Assembly: GCA_009599575.1 (NCBI GenBank)
Contig: VWND01000008.1
Coordinates: 744,001 to 808,000, forward strand
DNA length: 64,000 nucleotides
Source of the DNA: Blumeriella jaapii
Lineage: Eukaryota; Ascomycota; Leotiomycetes; Helotiales; Drepanopezizaceae
Reading direction: 5' to 3'
In this document: piece by piece, positions 59,331 to 64,000 of the stretch
How the letters are laid out: each line of letters starts with the position of its first letter
Numbering within the stretch: position 1 is the first letter of the stretch
Notes under the pieces: model-generated
The model's database searches: none
What the model saw: only the letters and a program-made list of their open reading frames with translations
Told to the model about the DNA's origin: nothing
Made by a program: the position numbers and the translations under genes

Positions 59331-60929
59331 ATGCGGACCTCGAGAATCTCCCAGGAAACATCCAAGATAGTCAACGCAACGTCGCTCTCCCCCCCAGGCC
59401 GGCGAAGCACTCGATCGGCCTTGTCAAGATTCGCACATCATGTCGTCAAGAAAGAAGAGAGTCCCGAGGCCGAGGGACCGTTGGATATCGAAGACGTGAT
59501 TCCCAACTCTCGGAAACGGAAGCGCAATGCCACAGCTCGATCGCCCGTCAAGCAGTCGCCGCAGAAGGTGACTGTGAAAGCGGAAACAGATCAGAGCATC
59601 GGCTTCTCTCCTGCCAAAGAGCGCAAGGTCCGCAAGCCGGCGCGAAAAGTCAAGAACGAGGAGACGGGAGATGTCGAAGTCCACCCTCCCAACGACTGGC
59701 GAGAAGTCTATGATGCAGTGAAGGAGATGCGGACGAACGGCGCAGCACGGAATGCCGCGGTTGATACGATGGGTTGTGAGAGGTTGGGACAGGAGACCGT
59801 GTCGCCGCTGGTCAAGAGATATCATACCTTGACGGCGCTGATGCTGTCCTCACAAACGAAGGATACGACAAATGCAATGGCCATGAACCGACTTTACACG
59901 GAACTACCAGCACACAAGGAGGGTGCGCCAGCTGGTCTCAACTTGGAAAACATCCTTGCGGTAGATCCGAAATTGTTGAACGAGTTGATATGGGCCGTGG
60001 GGTTTCACAACAACAAGACGAAGTACATCAAAGCTACTGCAGAAATCTTGCGGGATAACTTCAATGGCGACATACCTGATACGATCGAGGGACTGATGTC
60101 ACTACCGGGCGTGGGACCCAAGATGGGATACCTGTGTTTGAGCGCTGCGTGGGGGAGGCATGAGGGCATCGGAGTTGACGTGCATGTGCACCGAATTACG
60201 AACCTGTGGGGTTGGCACAAAACCAAGGGACCGGAGGAGAGCCGTATAGCGCTGCAGGCCTGGCTACCAAAGGAGCTCTGGCACGAGATCAACTGGGTGC
60301 TGGTGGGACTGGGACAGACCATTTGTCTGCCGGTTGGACGGAAATGTGGCGAGTGTGAGCTTGGATTGAAGGGATTGTGCAAGGCAGCCGAGAGGAGCAA
60401 AGTTACCGCTGGGAGGAAGATCAGAGAGGAGCTGATCAAGGAAGACGAGGATGGGGACCTGATCAAGGAAGAGTTGGTCAAGATTGAAGAGGTCGAGGAG
60501 GCAGAGATGCCGGTCAATGCGGATCCTGACCAGCCTTCTGACTTGAGATCGGTGTCGGATCTTGGTGATGCTGAGCTGAAGGTTGAAAGCGCGACGGACG
60601 AAAAAGATGAGCTTTGCAAGTTTCTGCACCGTACACCTGTCTACCGATATCGTAAAAGAATACAAGATCCTACTTTCTACGTTGTGCTCTTACCACCTCT
60701 TCCTGCCAGGGAAATATCTATCTCATGTCGCCGAGGTTGTCGATTGCAACAACTACTCCGCTCCTCGCTAGAATGGACAGAATGGAATCACTCGTCGCGA
60801 CATCTTACTGCGAATCTTTCCGTGCCTTTCAAAACCGAGCCTTTTAAACCGAGCTTGATCACTTTCAACACAACTTGTCTGCAAGCCCCTACCACATACG
60901 ATGTGGTATTTATGAATCGGGTTTGCTAG
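59331..60929 (+). CDS. NTH1: Endonuclease III homologue, base-excision repair
   Basis: Bifunctional DNA glycosylase/AP lyase removing oxidised pyrimidines, acting in nucleus and mitochondria. Single open frame of 532 codons from ATG 59331. The N-terminal tail is basic, with NLS-like SRKRKRN and KERKVRKPARKVK. Core: LTALMLSSQTKDTTNAMAMN, helix-hairpin-helix LMSLPGVGPKMGYLCL with the catalytic Lys, and GVDVHVHRITNLWGW with the catalytic Asp. The C-terminal 4Fe-4S ligands are CLPVGRKCGECELGLKGLC. After about residue 375 an acidic Lys/Glu tail follows, and the last 100 or so residues (from LCKFLHRTPVYRY) look unlike the family; an unrecognised intron or a missing base near 60.6 kb could bring an earlier stop. 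Core intact and surely functional. Confidence 0.95.
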   Translation: MRTSRISQETSKIVNATSLSPPGRRSTRSALSRFAHHVVKKEESPEAEGPLDIEDVIPNSRKRKRNATARSPVKQSPQKVTVKAETDQSIGFSPAKERKVRKPARKVKNEETGDVEVHPPNDWREVYDAVKEMRTNGAARNAAVDTMGCERLGQETVSPLVKRYHTLTALMLSSQTKDTTNAMAMNRLYTELPAHKEGAPAGLNLENILAVDPKLLNELIWAVGFHNNKTKYIKATAEILRDNFNGDIPDTIEGLMSLPGVGPKMGYLCLSAAWGRHEGIGVDVHVHRITNLWGWHKTKGPEESRIALQAWLPKELWHEINWVLVGLGQTICLPVGRKCGECELGLKGLCKAAERSKVTAGRKIREELIKEDEDGDLIKEELVKIEEVEEAEMPVNADPDQPSDLRSVSDLGDAELKVESATDEKDELCKFLHRTPVYRYRKRIQDPTFYVVLLPPLPAREISISCRRGCRLQQLLRSSLEWTEWNHSSRHLTANLSVPFKTEPFKPSLITFNTTCLQAPTTYDVVFMNRVC

Positions 60930-61230
60930 ATTGAAGGAATCTGGACATTGAAGCCTTCGTCAACTCTTGCCGAGCTCGAACCGCAGGCCTCGACAAAGAA
61001 CCGTAGGTATCATCCTTATCTAGATGTCTACGCTCAAGATATCCTGTGAGAGAGACAGAGAGTGCTGTGCACAACAGAGTTTCTACGTTGCACCGTTGAA
61101 AAGAGCTGGTAGCATCGCAAGTCTTTCATTCTTATCCAGAGAGAGACTTTCTGGCTCGCATCGAACTCTATGTCTGTCTCACATGTATCCATCGATTTCC
61201 ACGTGCGGAAAGCACAACAACGCCGCCCCC
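60930..61230. other. Intergenic, tail-to-tail NTH1/permease
   Basis: 301 bp with both 3' UTRs. Nothing else seen. Confidence 0.5.
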
Positions 61231-63236
61231 TTACGCAATCCAGAACCAGATCTTTTCGAAGATATTCCTGGGAATCTGTTCCGGCCATTGGCCATCTTCT
61301 GCGTCGAGCGCTGCTTTGCCACTATGAATATCGGCATTTGCAGCCTTGATGAAGGGGCTGCGCTTCCAGATTTTCCACACAGCGTACAGGACGAAAAAGA
61401 TCGGGACGCCGATGTATGCTGCGAGAAAGTCTAATGGCATATTAGCATGTGAGATCACATCGGTTTTGGAAGAGACGTCTTACCAGTGACGTTCCAGTTC
61501 TGATGATGCTCGCCGATGAAGATGTGGAAGCCATTGAAGAGGATGATGAGGGCGAAGAAGACCAAGGAGGCCCAGGCCGTATAGGGCTGGAACCTGGACT
61601 TGAACACAAGGGTATTACGATCAACACCTTGCGCTTCCAATGCGTGATAGAACTTGATGTAGGCTATGCAGATCGAGCACCAGGTAAACAAGCTGGCAAC
61701 GGTAGTCAAGTTCTGGAACCAGGTAAACACCTTGGCTGGACCGCCAGACTTGACGGAGAGGTACGTGAGGGCTGAGATGGATGCTGTGATGCCAACACAC
61801 CAGTAAGGAACACCGGCCTTGCTGCAGCGGAGGAGGAAGCGCGGAGCTTGCTTGTTCTGCGCCAGAGCGAAGAGGTAACGGGATCCTGTGTACAAGAACG
61901 CATTGGCGGATGATGAAGCGGAAGTTAGAATGACAGCGTTGATGATGGAAGGCAGCACAGGGATGCCAGCGTTCTGGATACCAATGACCCAGGGAGAGCG
62001 GGCAGCACCAGCAGCGCCATCGGCTTGAGCTTTCAGCAGATGAGGATCGTTCGAGGCAACAAGGACGCCGATAGCCAACGAACCGAGAACGTAGAAGAAC
62101 AGGATACGCCAGAAAACCCTGCGAACTGCCTTGGGGATGTTCTTGCGAGGGTTCTCGGCTTCCCCAGCTGCAACGGCAACGAGCTCAACACCACTGTATG
62201 AGAACGCTGCGTTAACCAAGACCGAGAAGAAACCCAGGAATCGACCCGTCGCGCCAGTCGAGCCGTATTCCTTCATGGCCCCAGGGTGCTTCCAGTATCG
62301 GAAACCAAGACGGTCGTGATTTGGTCCGCCGCCGAGGTCAACAATGAAGGCCATGATGAGGAGCCCAACGATGGTCAGGATCTTGATACTAGCGAAGATG
62401 AATTCGGCTTCTCCGTATATTGCCACGGCGAAGATATTGAGGCAGATGATAACGACGATGATGATCGATATCCAGACCGCTACGCTAATGCCCTGAGCAC
62501 CTTTCCAATACTAACAACAAATCAGTGTTTGCTTTCTTGCAGCGCTTGAGAGGCCTAGAAGAAGGAGGGAGAGCTCGGCTCTGTGGCTGCCTCAACCACG
62601 AAGATCATTGTGTGGAGAGACGTACATCGATCACGATGGCAGCTGCGGATATTTCAGCACAGAGGGTGATGGCGGAGTTGTACCAGTTCTACAGGCAGTC
62701 TATCAGCTCCTGAGTCTGGCATTTCAGTAGTCCGGGAAAACCTACATTCCATCCGACGGCAAACCCAAGAGCATCGTCGACGTAGCGTGCACAGAACTGG
62801 GGAATGGATCCAGGAAGAGGAAGCCAAGTTGCCATCTCACCCAGGCACTGCATCATCCCGAAGACTCCGATACCAGTGATAGAGTAACCCAAGAGCACGG
62901 ATAGTGGACCGGCTCTGGTAAAGGCGGATCCAATCCCCAAGAACAACCCGGTGCCAATCGTTCCCCCAAGAGCAATGAATTGGATGTGTCGAGACTTGAG
63001 ACTGAAGCATCCATGATCAATGACTGGACCACGCCTATGTCAATGTTTGGAACGTACCCTCGAGTCACATAGCCATATTCCTCGGCGTCTTCAATGTTGC
63101 CATACAGTTCAGCAGCTTCTGAGATACGGCCACTCTTGTTTTCAATGCCAGTATGAGGGTCGACATAGGTGTTGTGGGCATTGCCATTGGAGATTGGCGA
63201 CTCAGAGTCGTTGACAGTGTACTGTTCTTTCTCCAT
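61231..63236 (-). CDS. Amino-acid permease (APC superfamily, YAT family)
   Basis: Proton-coupled plasma-membrane amino-acid transporter. Exons: 63058..63236, 62746..63001, 62626..62688, 61484..62510 and 61231..61430, summing to 575 codons including stop (574 residues). Cytosolic N-tail MEKEQYTVNDSESP, then the family signature LKSRHIQFIALGGTIGTGLF. GEMATWLPLPGSIPQFCARY marks helix 3, and later helices include FFSVLVNAAFSYSGVELVAV with AGEAENPRKNIPKA. Twelve spans are expected and most can be seen. Closest in feel to general or dicarboxylic amino-acid permeases; substrate not decidable. Introns are canonical (GTAAGA, GTACGT, GTAGGT and GTACGT donors). Confidence 0.95.
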
Positions 63237-64000
63237 GCTGGCGGGTATTTCAAAGACGATCAACAGGAACTAGACGGGGAGGATGCGACGACCTGAATTT
63301 ATAAAGACCGAGTGTCAGGCTGGTAACAGTAACACAACAGGGGGAGTATGCTTGTACTCAGGTGGAGAGCTAAGAAAAGCTACACTCAGGGCCACGGGTT
63401 GTGACATTGCTGTAGAAGGGCAGATTCGCTTGCAGGGAGCCACTATCTCCAGTGAGTTTACTGCTCGGGACTTTGTTATGCCAGCAGCACGCCACAGCGT
63501 CGTCCATTCCGCCTCATGCCATGTTCAATTTTCACTGCTCACTTCTCGGTATCGACTTTCTACCAATCGGTATGGAGGCTTCTTTTCCGCAGCTTTGCTA
63601 GATTGGTCTGTCAAATAAAGGCCTCAGGGCAGCAGCCAATAGTGAAGGGTGGGTTCACCACCACATATATCAACTAGCTGCCCATCACTCGGCTTCACTT
63701 CCCAAGTCGCCCAGAGCTCTCGACTCGATTCCGACTAATTGTACTGGACAACATCAGCCACGACATGTTCACACTAGAGTATGCTCGAGCAAGTGCATTT
63801 CTCCCGACGCCTCTTCGGATCAGGAGCTCATTCTCGGATCTTCCACTCCCTGCGAGAAATCCACGTTTGGCAACGGCAGCAAAATCTCGCATCCCCCACT
63901 GCAACACGGAGCGGCGTTCTTCGAGCTTGTGAAAATTCAAGTCACGGATCCTGCAAGACGCCCCGAAGACGACCAATTTCGCTTGGGGAGAGAGAAAAGA
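63237..64000. other. Intergenic, permease promoter side
   Basis: 764 bp upstream of the permease start to the window edge. No convincing gene. Frames at 63.3-63.98 kb lack family features, though a gene could begin beyond the right edge. Confidence 0.45.

Overview
The window is nuclear DNA of a filamentous ascomycete (Pezizomycotina). Genes are split by short introns of about 46-137 bp with GTRNGT donors, CTAAC-like branch sites and YAG acceptors. Gene content also fits: a DASH subunit, shugoshin, CRM1, NTH1, a peroxisomal acyl-CoA oxidase, an RGS membrane protein, an Ecl1-type protein and a class V aminotransferase. I cannot fix the class from sequence alone; Leotiomycetes, Sordariomycetes or Eurotiomycetes are all possible.

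Left part, 1-13.7 kb, is gene-rich: the C-terminal part of a Pro/Ser-rich protein (+), a membrane-anchored type-B carboxylesterase (-), a conserved coiled-coil protein of unknown function (-), DASH subunit DAD2 (-) divergent from shugoshin SGO1 (+), then retromer subunit VPS29 (-). DAD2 and SGO1 act in chromosome segregation and share a 401-bp intergenic region.

Middle part, 13.7-30.8 kb, is a gene-poor island crowded with simple repeats and a dispersed self-complementary GTAC-centred motif (TACAG/CTGTA pentamers, often as perfect palindromes), including a 9-bp minisatellite. The only gene I can defend there is a small Ecl1-like zinc-binding protein (-, 23.5-24.0 kb). An amidase remnant (internal deletion plus an in-frame TAG) borders the island.

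Right part, 32.8-63.3 kb, is gene-rich again: a secreted esterase-like phytase-family protein (-), CRM1/exportin-1 (-, ten exons), alanine/serine-glyoxylate aminotransferase (-), a PAP2 lipid phosphatase (+), a class II aldolase/adducin-domain protein (-), an RGS-domain membrane protein (-), a Cys-rich membrane protein (-), a peroxisomal acyl-CoA oxidase ending in SKL (+), a decayed DUF3405 gene (-), a flavin amine oxidase (-), endonuclease III NTH1 (+) and an amino-acid permease (-). These are mostly unrelated housekeeping or metabolic genes; I see no biosynthetic cluster.

A cross-cutting observation: eight one- or two-base phase breaks, nearly all at or next to short G (or C) runs, interrupt six otherwise well-preserved genes (carboxylesterase, SGO1 three times, VPS29, the Cys-rich protein, acyl-CoA oxidase, amine oxidase). 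The spliced lengths of six other multi-exon genes (DAD2, CRM1, AGXT, aldolase, PAP2, permease) sum exactly to whole codons. The breaks look more like homopolymer-length errors in the assembly than like dead genes, in contrast to the amidase and DUF3405 remnants, which are really eroded.
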